From contig NC_051066.1 in the NCBI RefSeq assembly GCF_004664715.2, forward strand, positions 81,679,735 through 81,743,734: a DNA stretch of 64,000 nt, read 5' to 3'. This document shows positions 21,371 through 32,863 of the stretch, piece after piece. Position 1 is the first letter of the stretch; every line of letters begins with the position of its first letter. The translations under genes were made by a program, and so were the position numbers. Below the pieces are notes generated by a model that worked only from the letters and a program-made list of their open reading frames with translations, did no database searches and was not told where the DNA came from. The DNA comes from Peromyscus leucopus (lineage: Eukaryota > Chordata > Mammalia > Rodentia > Cricetidae).

Positions 21371-21899
21371 AGGCTTCTCCAGCCATATTTTCCCAGGTAC
21401 AGTGCAAGGGTTAATTAGAAACATTTGGGAAATTCATCTTAGGTCGATGATATGCTAAGCCTGCCCCGTACGTGGTTTATACACGTGTAAGTATAATGTG
21501 CAAGGACACTAGCATAGCAGCTAAATGAGCCAAAGGCAACAAGGATACGAGACAAGAAGGGGGACCAGGACCGTTTTGTCATTGTAGAGTGCCTGCACTG
21601 TCAGTGGCCAGTAGTCATTCCATCAGGAACTTGGATCAATTTTTTTTTTATTTTAATTAGTTTTTGTAAACGAATATTGCAAAATGTAGGCCAATAAAAA
21701 GACTAGAATCGCTAAACATAGTTAATAAAAACATAGCCAATAGTCTGAGGATGAAAGGATATGAAACCACATTTCATAACTCATATGCAGTTCACCCAAA
21801 TGTGTGCTGTGCTGTTTGGACCTTGTACCTCGGTCAACCTCCTTCCTTTAGAAGGTAGTCTGCCTCCAGTATCTCATCAGAGTAACTAACCCAGGATAA

Positions 21900-22710
21900 G
21901 AGACATATAAAAGATTCAATTAAAACCACAGAAGGTAGAAAATTATAAAACACAAAATAGGAACCATAAACAAGGACAAGATACAAGAGACAGTGACAGG
22001 TAGATATGAATCTAACTGTCAGTAATCACCTGAAATATCAGCAATCCAAAGACATCAACAAAATGTGACTGGAAAGGTGCATCATAAAGTGAGATCCACC
22101 TATATGTTGTCTATAAGAAGTCTAATTTTGGCCAGGTGGTGGTGGCGCATGCCTTTAATCCCAGCACTCGGGATGCATAGGCAGGTAGATCTCTGAGTTC
22201 GAGGCCAGCCTGGTCTACAAAGTGAGCTCCAGGACAGTTAGGGCAACACAGTGGAACCTTGTCTCAAAAAAAGTCTAATTTCAATAAATAAAAAACACAT
22301 AGCTTTAAAGTAAGTGGCTGAAGGAGAGTATACCCTGGTAACACTAATGAAAAGAAAGCTGGAATCTTCTATTAATTTCATACAGAGACTGGAGGGAGAG
22401 GTGAATGGGTAGGTGCAAAATTTGGGAGGCCTTGAAACTTCCTTGTATGATACTACAGTGACCCAGACATACTATATGTTTATCAAAACCCATAAAGAAC
22501 ACTGTACGAAGAATGAATCTTGATGTGAGCTGTGGACTTTGAGTGAGAGTGGGGTGTCAGTGTGCATTCACTGAGCACAACATGTGTGCCACTGTGGTGT
22601 GGGTTGTTGCTAGAGGCCAGCTATATGTGTGTTTGAAAGTAGATATAGGACCTCTCTGCCTCTCACTCAATTTAACCTTGAACTTAAAACTGAAAAAAAA
22701 AAAATCACAT
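21900..22710 (+). mobile_element. Old L1 fragments (ORF2 part and 3' end) hosting a B1
   Basis: Both sides of the B1 read as one L1 ORF2 segment: GATATGAATCTAACTGTCAG and CCACCTATATGTTGTCTATA before it, CTAACACTAATGA-like and AGAAAGCTGGAATCTTCTAT after it. From about 22390 the text follows an L1 3' UTR (TATATGTTTATCAAAACCCA, GTGTGCCACTGTGGTGTGG), ending at an A12 run at about 22694-22705. The intervening ORF2 sequence is deleted. Confidence 0.7.
22118..22281 (+). mobile_element. B1 SINE nested in L1, 11-bp TSD
   Basis: A well-kept B1 at 22129-22270 (GCCAGGTGGTGGTGGCGCAT, then CAGCACTCGGGATGCATAGG). AAGTCTAATTT precedes it at 22118-22128 and follows it at 22271-22281. Confidence 0.93.
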
Positions 22711-25552
22711 TAATTTGAAAGCACATTTAAAGATGGAGCTCCCACTCCCTGCCTAGCATTTCCCATTGCACTAGGCACTCACATATCTGCCAGTTCATGT
22801 TTTTTGCTTTTTTATCCCCCCAAAATCAGATAAAATTCTTGTTATATGCACTTGGGAGAGGCTGACTTCCTCCATCATGAGTGAGCTGTGATTTCCAGGT
22901 GTTCCTCCAGTTAGAACTTGATTAATGCTGCATGCATTATTCATATTGACAAAAGAAGGGTTAGACTTTTTTATTTCAGATTTTTTTTTTCTTCAAGACT
23001 CTTTGTAATAGTTCAGGGGTATGTGATTCATGTATCCCCTTTCTCTTTTCAGGGTATCTGATATTCCTCCTACGGTGTTCATGAGCCTCAGCTGCTTCAA
23101 GTACAACATCACATGCCAAGACCTATTTGGCGCCATAAATTTTAATTTTTTGATTATCTGTTTAAGCATAATCTGTATTTCATTAGTATTATTATTTCTC
23201 CCCAGAGAAAGAGACAGGCATCTCACATCTGTTTCTCATAGTCTGATCAAAATAATGAAGATAAACCGTAGGCACAAAAGACAGTATAGTCTTTCAAAAT
23301 ATTTTCTGCTACACTCTTGTCAGTTCAAGCGCTCTTCTGTTAAAATTAGCATTCTGTCTTTTCTCCTCTCAATCACAGTGCGAGTGGTGGAAAAATACAG
23401 CAAACGAGCACTACTTCCTACCATCCACACATGGCAGACTGTTTATCCTCTGTCAGGAAGCAGGTTAGAGAAAAGGTCTGGTGATTCTGGTAGAGCTCAG
23501 CAGAATTCTTTCAGCTGAGAGTTGAAGACTTCTAACTCACCCCTACCGTAAAGCAGAAACATTATTACACTGAAACTTTAGAAGAGAAGCTTAGGAGAAA
23601 TCCTAACACTTAGCCTTCTGGGCTTGAACACAAGAGAAATTTGAATTCAGACTAGTTTTTTTGTTGTTGTTGTTTTTGTTTTGTTTTGATTTTTAAAAAT
23701 GAACTGAAACACATTTAATTCCCCTTGAGAAATGTGATATGTGTGGTGGTGTCGATGTGTACTTTAAATTATAGTTTGTAGGATTAAGAAAGAAAAGAGA
23801 GGGGAGTTGGTTTCTTTTTTATCTCCTCAGGAACTGTAGTTTGTCCACAAAGCACCAGCCTAGGGAACCATCTAAGAGTTCTATTACAGAAGAAAAGATG
23901 AGCAAAAGAAGGCTTAATGGCCGAACAGTGGACATTGTCTGGATCTTTGCTTGGGGGACTCAGCAAATCAAGAGAACACGATAAAGTGCCTTGTAGAGAA
24001 TAAGAGCAGTTGGTGGCATTTGGGTTTATTTGATTCAGTTTGTCTTGCTTGTTAAGAGGATTTTGAAATGGTGTGTCAGCCAAGACAGTAGTCAACAAAG
24101 AATTCAAACAGTTTCATCCATTCAACAAAATGCTCATTTGAAGAAATGGCAATTAAGCTGAGATCTACAAGATTAGCCCAGGTAAGGGGAGAATAAAAGC
24201 ACCACACGAGAATGAAATAGTGCAAAGGCTCTACAACAGTAAAGAGTTTTGAGGAAAAGACAAGTTGGTGCAATTGTAAATACATATATTCTTATTCTGA
24301 AAAATTAGTGCATTGCTAAAAATATTTTCTACTAAAATCTCACCCATTCAAAATTTTTTCATTGAACTTTAACTTTTGGTGCTGGAATTTAGACATTTTT
24401 ATTAATGTATTAATAAATTAATTAACCTGTTAATCTCTATCTTTGTGTAATAGATGAATTCAAACAGAGGTTCTCAGAGGGAATGAGTTCCTTTTTTTTT
24501 TTTTGTCTCATAAAGAACTTTTGGAAATATCTTCTACCAGTAGACATTGTTACATGTCATAATTAGAGAAAAGAGAGGAAGTGAGCAGAGGTAAGACACT
24601 AACATTCTACAGTGTACAGGACAGTTTCTCTCCTCATTCACAATAAGGAATCCTTCCTAAAGTATCTCTAATGCCTGAGAACCCAGAATTCAAGGAGGCA
24701 ACCGAGCATGCTGGGAAACTGAGCCTCCTGTGGTGGTTTAGTTAGGGATGGGCTTTAGGTAATTGCCAATGAATTGAAAGGAAGTAGATGGAATCAGTGT
24801 GGTATGTGAGGAGAAACTGATAGAATGGGATTCTTTTGGGAAATCTTAGAAAATCTTAGAAAAATTAGACTATTTAAATCACTGCAAAGCAGAAATAATT
24901 TTAAATATCTTTTATAATGGTCAAAGGGCTAACAAACGTGAGAATTATAGCCAACTGATGTATGAGAAGGGATGGAAACTCAGAGACACAAGCCAAATAC
25001 TTTAGGTTATTTTTGCTCTATATTTGTCCATCCATAAGAGACTGAGATTGAATTTTGCCTTTAACGTCAATGAGATATTTTGACACTAAAATCAGAACTC
25101 AAAGTTTGGCAGCAGTGACAGCCTGCAAAGCCTTCTCTATTTTGGCCTCAACCCAGCAGGGTTACATCACAGAGCATAGGTGAGACAGGAGCTCTCTGAC
25201 CTTGCACAGACAGATCTAGCTTCCAGTAATTTGGGTGACCCAGAAAATCTGCAGACCTAGAAAGTAGATTGGAATGATCTTTAATTGTTAATACATGTAA
25301 GCCTACCTAAAGAAAAAAAATACTCTCTAAAAATTTTCTAAAAATATTTTAACACAACCTAAGATTAAATCTAATTAAATACGTGGAAAAACAAGATGAA
25401 TGTAGCTAGCTGCATAGATAATGAGATATAAAAGCTGATAGAAATAGACCAACCAGTACTCTACATCATGGATTCTTGGATCACAGACTGTAAATCTACA
25501 TCTGGAAGTTGAAAATCAACCCTAATTATTTCAAGAAGAACACAAAGACTCT
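22711..25552. other. Repeat-poor intergenic DNA with a 162-codon open frame
   Basis: About 2.8 kb with no recognised SINE or LINE. The frame at 23030-23518 is the longest non-repetitive open frame here. It has no recognised domain, is AT-rich and is judged non-coding. CTTTCTCTTTTCAG at 23040-23053 looks like a splice acceptor. Confidence 0.4.
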
Positions 25553-25675
25553 TGCTGTTTTTACAGACTGGGTCTCTACATGTAGCTCAGGCTGAGCTCA
25601 AACTCAGGATTTTCATATCTCAGCCTCCTAAGTTCTGAGTTTATGTGCATAAGCCAATATGCCAAACCCCAGAGA
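25553..25675 (-). mobile_element. Degenerate B1-like SINE
   Basis: Reverse B1 words in order: GACTGGGTCTCTACATGTAG, TCAGGCTGAGCTCAAACTCA and CTCAGCCTCCTAAGTTCTGA. Old. Confidence 0.6.
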
Positions 25676-26546
25676 CTCTTGGGGTATGAAAAAAACAGAT
25701 ATAAAGCCTAAATACAAATCCAAGAGCAAACACCAATATCAAAGCTGAGAGTTCAGTGAGTGGCCGACAGAGCTGGAAGGATAATTAATGAGTGAGAAGA
25801 AATTCCTTAGAAAGAAACAAGAAAAGACAAAAGAATAGAATATTCTGGAAAAAAAATTGTAAGTGCCATGGAGTAGACAGAGTCCCTATATATTTAATTT
25901 TAGTCTCAGAGATTAATAGAATAGAGATAATGCAGAGATGCACATTTGAAGATGGAAAATGATTATTCATTTTCAAATCTGCCGAAAGAAATCAACCCAC
26001 AGATACTGAGCCCTCAACTAGTCCTAGAATGATGCATAAAAACACTTCACAGCTAGACGCATAACCAAAGACAGAAACGAAAATCTAAATGTCAGAAGAA
26101 TGTCAGCCATTCACCAGGAGGAAGAAAACCAGGAAGAAGAAACTGGAGCCAGAAGTCCAAGTCTGCAGGGATTATGTCACTGGACTAGGATATGCTGGGA
26201 CCTCTTAGCAAATAAGGGCCAGAACCAAATAACCAAAGGCATTTTTTTTTTAACTGAAAGAAAACTATAAGTTAGATTAAATGTCTTTCCTAAATGCTCT
26301 TCTGACACTTAAACTCCACTATATAGTGTCACAGTCATCTGTTGAATTAATAAAGTATAAACACCTTTAAAGTAAGCATAAAGTTTCTATTTGTTCTCCA
26401 TTGGACAGTGTTCATGTGTAGGTTTCTATAAAAAGAGCCAGCTGGAATTTTGACAGTGGTGGTGCTGAATTTATAAATTACTATAAGTGGCATCATAATA
26501 CTGAGTGTCTTCATATTCGAATACATGAACACGGCATATCTCTCCA
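25676..26546. other. Intergenic, no gene seen
   Basis: AT-rich; no recognised element. Confidence 0.45.
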
Positions 26547-26727
26547 TTCATTGTAGGTTGTAGCCCAGCCTTGCCTTCAGTTTGAATTTGGCTCCTAACT
26601 GTCTCCACCTCCCAAGTGCTGGGATTGTGAGTTTATAATAACATGTGTCTTATTCAGTGCTGGGGGTGGTACCCAAGGCTATGCATGCTAAGCAATAGCT
26701 CTACTAGCTATAATAAGTCCCCAGCCA
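26547..26727 (-). mobile_element. Composite B1-ID SINE (reverse)
   Basis: A reverse B1 part (CCACCTCCCAAGTGCTGGGA) is followed by a reverse ID part (GTGCTGGGGGTGGTACCCAA, GCTATGCATGCTAAGCAATA, TAAGTCCCCAGCC). This order is the ID_B1 type of dimeric rodent SINE. Confidence 0.65.
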
Positions 26728-27257
26728 CTTACTGCCTCCTTAATGTCCTTATTTTCACTGAGGGGTTTTGAAAAATGTTTTAAATGTTTTCATTACTTTA
26801 TTTCTAGCTTATACTTTCCCATGTATGCTATGAATCTTATTGATAAATTGTATGCTTTTGAAGTCACTGAGAATCTGAGTCTGAAGGCAGAGTTGGCTCC
26901 CACACTTCAAACCCAAGGATGTTTGTTGTGAAATGTCCTCTGGTACACATTGTCTGAGATGCTCTGTTCTACCCCCAAGTGAAGTTCTTGAGATGATGCT
27001 CAAATTATTGGTCCTCATTTCAGAAGAAGCAGGGGGAGAGAGAGACTCAGTTCCACACCGTTGTCCTCAGCAACTGCACACGTTCTGTTAGTCTTTTAAA
27101 TAACTCAGTGTAGGTGAAGATGAATCCTTGGTTTTGACACAAGAATGAAATCCAGGATGAGCCAGTATGAATCAGTTTGGAGCTTATTAAACCTAAAAAG
27201 GTACACAGGGAAAGGTGCAGGCTTCTCAAAGGGGAGTCACAAATGTCTTAGTGATAC
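26728..27257. other. Intergenic, no gene seen
   Basis: No recognised element. Confidence 0.45.
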
Positions 27258-27570
27258 ATGTATAGTGTGCATGCATGTGCGTGTATATGTGTGACTTACT
27301 TGATATTGCAGGTGTACATACGTGTGTTTGGGTGTGCTTGCATATGTGTACACATATGGAGGCCAGAGATCAACATCTGGTGTTCAATTGTTCTCTACCT
27401 TAATTTTGGAAGCAGAATCTCTCACCAAACCCAAAGCTCATTGATTTTCCCTAGGCCGACTGGCCAATGACCATCAGGGATCTGCCATTTCTGTCTCTCA
27501 AGCTTTATGGTTACAGATACCCACAGCCACACCTGGCTTCTTAGCAAAGTCCTGGGGATCCAATTTCAGA
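27258..27570 (-). mobile_element. B4-family SINE (reverse), diverged
   Basis: A GT-rich start, TATGGAGGCCAGAGATCAAC, AGAATCTCTCACCAAACC, GACTGGCCAATGACCATCAG and CACAGCCACACCTGGCTTCT follow the reverse B4A layout. Confidence 0.65.
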
Positions 27571-27703
27571 CACATACTGTTCATGCAGAGGACTCAAGTT
27601 TGGTTTCTGGCGTCAGTGTCAGGAGATTCAAAACCTCCTGTAACTCCAGTTCTGGGGATCACTGATGCCTTCTTCTGGCCTTAATGGGCATCTGTGTGCA
27701 CGT

Positions 27704-27794
<91 letters not shown>

Positions 27795-27800
27795 AACAAC
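27571..27800 (+). mobile_element. B2/B3 SINE with (CA)n(GA)n tail
   Basis: GCAGAGGACTCAAGTTTGGT, CCTCCTGTAACTCCAGTTCT and GATGCCTTCTTCTGGCC mark a B2/B3 body. The tail is (CA)n at 27704-27738 and (GA)n at 27738-27791. Confidence 0.7.
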
Positions 27801-27834
27801 ATACATAATTAAAAACAAAATAAACTAAAAAAAA

Positions 27835-28290
27835 AAGATGTTGTGGTGGCTGTTAGGTCAGTGGGGAGTTGTAAAGTCTTGTCATGCAAGCCCAAGGGTC
27901 TGAGTTGACCCCCAGCAACCCTGTAAAAAGGTGGAGTAGAGTAGTGCTTATGATTCCAGTGCAGGGGAGGATGAGAAACGTGCATCTTGGGAGCCATTGA
28001 CCAGACAGCATAGCCCAGTGTGCAAGCTTCAGACCAACTGAGAAGGACTCCATTTCAACAAATCAAGGTGCTGGACATGGGGGTGTGCACCTTTAATTCC
28101 AGGAGTGAGGAGGCAGAGGCAGGCACATCTCTGTGAGTCTGAGGTCAGCCCAGTCTATATAGCAAGTTTCGTGCCAGCCAGAGTTATGGATTGAGACCCC
28201 CATCTCAAAAACAAATCAAGATGGACAGCACCTGAGGAATGATGCTTGAGCATGATCTCTGGCCTCCACATGCATACACACATACATGCA
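27835..28290 (+). mobile_element. B4-family SINE interrupted by a B1
   Basis: The first part (TGCAAGCCCAAGGGTCTGAG, GAAGGACTCCATTTCAACAA) and the last part (TGATCTCTGGCCTCCACATG, then CA/TG-rich tail) are two halves of a B4/RSINE1-type element split by the B1. Confidence 0.6.
28058..28223 (+). mobile_element. B1 SINE nested in a B4, 13-bp TSD
   Basis: B1 body at 28071-28210. ACAAATCAAGGTG at 28058-28070 matches ACAAATCAAGATG at 28211-28223 with one difference. Confidence 0.9.
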
Positions 28291-28623
28291 TGTACACATA
28301 CATGCATGTGTACCTGCACATGCATTTACCCACACATTGGTGCCCCCCTCTATGTGTTCCAACATAGGCATGTATGCCAACAATTGTAGTAGAATAGAGT
28401 GGAGAAACAGTAGTGAAGGCAGCAGAGGCTGGCTAGGGAAGATTTCTTAGAACTAACTTTGGATGGATGGATGAGAAGCAGGCAACCATGAAGCAAAACA
28501 GGAAGTTTATTCTCAGTGGAAGGAAGACCAAATGTTAAGTGTCCCCAAGAGCTACAAACGTGGCGTAACTGAGGGATAGGAATTGGGCCAGTGTGGCTCA
28601 TGCTGGAAGAGCAGAGGGAGATG

Positions 28624-29130
28624 GGGCTGGGAAGATGACTCCGTGAGCAAAACACTTGCCATGCAAGCATCAGGATGGGAGTGCAACTCTCAGAAGCCTG
28701 TAAAAGCAAAACACAGTAGCAAGTCTATATAATGCTAGTGTATGTAAGTACATATAATGCTAGTGTATGTAAGTCTATATAATGCTAGTGTATAAAGTAC
28801 ATATACTGCTAGTGTATGTGAGTATATATAATGCTAGCATATATAAGTACATGTAATACTAGTGTATATAAATACATATAATGCTAGTGTATGTAAGTAT
28901 ATATAATGCTAGTGCATATAAGTACATATAATGCTAGTGTATGTAAATACATATGATGCTAGTGTATGTAAGTATACATATATAATCCTAGGCTCCTACA
29001 AAGAGATGGGAGGCAGAGTCAGGAGGATCCCAGAAGCTTGCAGGCCAGCTGGCCTGACATACACAGTACAATAAAGTAGACTATGAGGGCCAACAACCAA
29101 GGTTGTGATCTGATTTCCTACTCCAAAAAG
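28624..29130 (+). mobile_element. B4-family SINE split by an internal minisatellite
   Basis: The head (GGGGCTGGGAAGATGACTCC, CATGCAAGCATCAGGATGGG) ends at about 28720. The body resumes at about 28984 (ATAATCCTAGGCTCCTACAA, GCAGAGTCAGGAGGATCCCA, GGCCAGCTGGCCTGACATAC). The 25-bp array sits exactly between. Confidence 0.7.
28724..28983. repeat. 25-bp minisatellite, ten copies
   Basis: The CTAG core recurs with starts at 28734, 28759, 28784, 28808, 28833, 28858, 28883, 28908, 28933 and 28958: nine steps of 25 bp except one of 24. Units vary at a few positions (AAGTAC, AAGTCT, AAGTAT, AAATAC). Confidence 0.95.
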
Positions 29131-29384
29131 ACACAAGAACAGAAAAAGGTCAATAGACAGCAAGTAGGACCCAGACACATGGGAGATCATGGTGAGGAAT
29201 CTGGGCATTTACTTGCTCTTTTTAAGGAACCATTGCTTTCCGTGGGGCCCTGAGAAATCCTGGGTAAAGCCTTGAGATTGTCCCAGTAGTCACAGGTAGC
29301 ACTGAGGAGAAGGTTCAGCTGATGGTGGGCCAGGCTAGAATTAATCATGCTATGAGTGAAGATTTGCATTGACTTAGTGTTGTT

Positions 29385-29545
29385 TTTATTTTGATATTTT
29401 TGAGAAATGGTCTCGTGTAGATGAGGCTGGCCTTGAACTCATGATGTAGCAAAGATTTCCACTTTCACAAAGATGAAGGCATGCATTATGATTCTTCTAC
29501 CTCTGTCTCCAAGGGCTGGAATTACAGGCATGAAACCCCAGCTAA
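29385..29545 (-). mobile_element. Degenerate B1-like SINE
   Basis: Reverse B1 words: TGAGAAATGGTCTCGTGTAG, GAGGCTGGCCTTGAACTCAT and CTCCAAGGGCTGGAATTACA. An insertion in the middle separates the boxes. Confidence 0.6.
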
Positions 29546-29829
29546 GTCAGACTCATTGACTCTTAGTGGACTGGGTCCTCAATCTGAAGGCACAACTTAA
29601 AACAAGGCTAGCATCGCTGTAGAGTAGACAGAAGCCACACAGGCTGACATCATCAGCACCACCTCCATCACACCCCTCTCTCAACAATGACCACTGACCA
29701 CCCACTTTTGCAGCATTCTGGAGCCTTATCACCCTCTGTCACAGTCAGATATTAGCAGTTTATTAATTGCACACATTAAGTTCATTAAATGCACACATTT
29801 CTTGTTGTTTTGACCTCTCAATGTCAGGT

Positions 29830-30425
29830 GGTGTGCTGGCTAGTTTTATGTCAACTTGACACAAACTGTAGTCATCTGAGAGGAGGAAACCTCAATTGAG
29901 AAAATGCCTCCATAAGATAGGACTATAGACAGGTCTGTAGGGCATTTTCCTTTTTGTTTGTTTGTTTGTTTGCTTTGTTTTTCGTTTTTCAAGACAGGGT
30001 TTCTCTACACAGCCCTGTCTGTCCTGGAACTAGCTCTGTAGACATGGCTGGCCTCGAACTCAGAGATCTGCCTGCCTCTGCCTCCCAACACTGGGATTAA
30101 ATGAGTGTGTCATCACCACCTGGTGCATTTTCTTAATTAATAATTGGGGGAGGGCCCAGCCCATTTTGGATAGTGGCACCCCTGGGCTGGTGGTCCTGGG
30201 TGCTATAAGAAAACAGATAGAGCAACCCATAGAGAGCAAGCCAGGAAGCAGCACCCCTCCATGATCTCTACTCCTGCTTCCAGGTCTCTGCCCTGTTTGA
30301 GTTCCTGTCCTGATTCCTTTGATGATGAACAGTGAGGTGTAAGCACAAGCCAAATGAACTCTTTCCTCCCCTAAGTCATTTTTGGCTGTGCGTTTCATCA
30401 CAGCAATAGCAACCCTGACTTAAAC
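29830..30425 (+). mobile_element. High-copy rodent repeat (family uncertain), hosting a B1
   Basis: GTGTGCTGGCTAGTTTTATG, TCAACTTGACACAAACTGTA, GGAGGGCCCAGCCCATTTTG, CCCTGGGCTGGTGGTCCTGG and the end AGCAATAGCAACCCTGAC form a familiar rodent interspersed repeat. I recognise the sequence but not the accepted name. A reverse copy lies at 42205-42600. Confidence 0.65.
29942..30132 (-). mobile_element. B1 SINE nested in the rodent repeat, 8-bp TSD
   Basis: Reverse B1 at about 29950-30124 with a (TTTG)n-type tail. GCATTTTC stands at 29942-29949 and at 30125-30132, where the host repeat resumes. Confidence 0.9.
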
Positions 30426-31986
30426 CAGGTAAGTGGTATGGTGTTCAACAGCTAGTGCAGCCATACAAGGTAACTAATTAGCTAAACATTAGTTTGCGAT
30501 ACCTGAAATCGTCTAGACATAGGACAAATGGAAATTTCTGGCCGTGAGAATGACAAGTTCTACCTAGGACTGACCTGGCAGCTTTGTTCAGGATGAGCTG
30601 GAGAGGAGAGGGACACACTAGAAGGGAAAACTAGAGGAAGGCAAGCAGCAGAAGGGGATTCCAGAGCAGGCCCAAGAAGGCTTAATTCCTCTAAAGGGTG
30701 AGTTGTGAAGAGATAAACTCACTGCGATGAGGGAAGTCATATAATCCCTTCCCTTCTTGACCTGGAGCCGTTGGAACTTTGTTTTGCTATGGAGTGTACC
30801 CAGGGAATAGATCACTGTCTCACATGTGCTCTGGGCGTAAATGACAGGAGTCATCCTGCTTTCTATTTCTTTGAAGAAGGAACCTTCGAACTCTAAGATA
30901 GGGAATGGTCTGGATTAAGAGTGAGTCCCTGCAGACAGACCATCCCCAGGATAGAATCTTCCCGTGAATCTTGGCTGTGAAGGTTAACCTAGGAGACAGG
31001 AAAGACTTACAGGTTACAGAAAGAGTATTCACAGTCCTTGAAAAATCCTTAATGTGTGCCTTTGCTTACTGATGACTACCAGAACCGATAAAAAATGGGG
31101 GCACTGGGAGAGAAAGGGAAGAGAGTACAAAATACATATAATTCAACAATTAATGACAAGTCAAGGTGAGGGGGTATATTGATGACCATTATGTAGTGAA
31201 ATAGTTCAAAACTAAACCCAGAGAAGTACTTTCCTAGCTCTCCTGCCTGTTGTCTAGGAGACCTGGGAGATGGTTACCTTTTCTTTGTTTGTGGTGATCA
31301 TTTTAGTGAGTTGCATTATTTTCATTCAGGAGCAGATCTTTCAGAAAGGTAAAGCACATTCCATACGTCTAATCAGCAGATCATGATTTCAGCTTTTGGG
31401 ATGAGTGGGGCCTCCGGGGAGTTTGCTCTAATTTCCCTGGTTTTATATTGGTGATGGATGCCTTCTGTGCCCATTGCACTTTCAAAATGGAGATGTTACC
31501 CAGGCTTCCCTTCACAATGCATTGCTTCTATAAAGAAAATGCTTGAGCAATCGTGAGACCCCTTTGCATTACCACTTCATGATATATTTGTTTGAATCTA
31601 TGAAATTTTAAAGGTGTCTCTTGTGTCAAACAAATCTTATTTAATGCTTAAGAATGTCAGAGGAGACTTTACATTCAATTTGTTTTTCAGTTCCAAACAC
31701 AATCAGGGAGTAAAACTCTTCAAATCAAAGCTTCTGCAAACTGGAAAAAAAAATTCAGTTCCTGTTTGATGTCCAAATATAACAGTCTTTGCTTCATGGT
31801 TTATTAACACCTTATCATATTAGGTTTAACCATGTGAAATTAACATTTTCTAGATTAGAAACAGATATTGACAGATCTATATTCACATCCAATCCACACA
31901 TTTCTTATGAGGTTGACTTCAGATAAAAATGATTCATATTGATTATTATATATTATTTTCTCCCCCAGATCAAGTTTACAGAAGCA
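30426..31986. other. Repeat-poor intergenic DNA
   Basis: About 1.5 kb without recognised repeats. The part from about 31320 to 31700 has mixed composition and could be conserved non-coding DNA. No gene. Confidence 0.4.
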
Positions 31987-32167
31987 GGCCAGGCATGGTG
32001 CTACATGCCTTGAGACCCAGCACTTAGGAGGCCAAAGGTGATAAATCTCTGAGTTTGAGGCCAGCCTGTTCTCTTCTAAGTCTCAAGTTCCACACTAGTT
32101 TGACAGAATAGTGAGCTCCCGTCTCAGAAAACCAACCAACCAAACAAACAAACAAAAACAACAAAAG
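31987..32167 (+). mobile_element. B1 SINE
   Basis: GGCCAGGCATGGTGCTACAT, CAGCACTTAGGAGGCCAAAG and CTCTGAGTTTGAGGCCAGCC, ending in an (AAAC)n tail. Confidence 0.88.
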
Positions 32168-32601
32168 GATTAAAGAGACAGAATGAGGAACATGTGCCTA
32201 CAGAAGTCCTAACTAACATAAATGTAAATTCCCATACACAGTGAAAATGATATATTCTACGTTACAGCATTCAAGAGTCTGACTCAACTTGGTGCCCTGT
32301 CACTCCTAGGTTGGCAGCATTGAAAGACTAGAAACTATTAATCAACATTATCAGAAGAATATTCTGTAGTGGGGGCTTACCTCGGTGTCATTTATAAATT
32401 CCTAGAGTATCAGAGTACCTTTCCCATGGACTTGATAATTGTCATTGTCAAATTTGTCAGTTTGGTTCAATGGAAACCTTGCTGAAGAGGTTGAAAGTCC
32501 CCCATTGGACAAACTATCTTTCCCATCATTCTTTCCTGAATTACAATTTCCCATAACCCCCGACAGAAGTGAAGTCACCAATTATATTCTTACTCTTCTT
32601 A
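32168..32601. other. Intergenic, no gene seen
   Basis: No recognised element. Confidence 0.45.
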
Positions 32602-32863
32602 ACAAGCAGGTATTCTTTTTTTTTTTTAATTAAGAAAAAATTTTAATTCATTTATATACCAATCAAAGATCCCCTCTTCCCTCCTTTGGCCCCTCTAGTC
32701 TCCCCCTCAACCTCCTCCCATTCCCTCCTACAAGAAGGTAAGGCCTCCCACGGGGAGGTACATTTAGTAGAGGCAGGTCCAAGGCCCTCCCCCTGCCTCA
32801 AGTCTGTGCGGGGTGTTCCACCATAGGTAGTGGGCCCCAAAAAGCCTACAAGCAGGTATTCTT
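32602..32863 (-). mobile_element. Truncated L1 3' end with 16-bp TSD
   Basis: The body at 32618-32847 starts with T-rich sequence and runs through GGTAAGGCCTCCCACGGGGA and CCTGCCTCAAG to CCATAGGTAGTGGGCCCCAA, the reverse of a rodent L1 3' segment. ACAAGCAGGTATTCTT flanks it at 32602-32617 and 32848-32863. A classic 5'-truncated L1 insertion. Confidence 0.88.

Noticed and set aside
28724..28983. CRISPR-like regular spacing
   Set aside because: The array is a direct tandem of one 25-bp unit with no distinct spacers, in a mammalian SINE.
32652..32840. 62-codon minus-strand frame
   Set aside because: It lies inside a truncated L1 3' segment that is non-coding.
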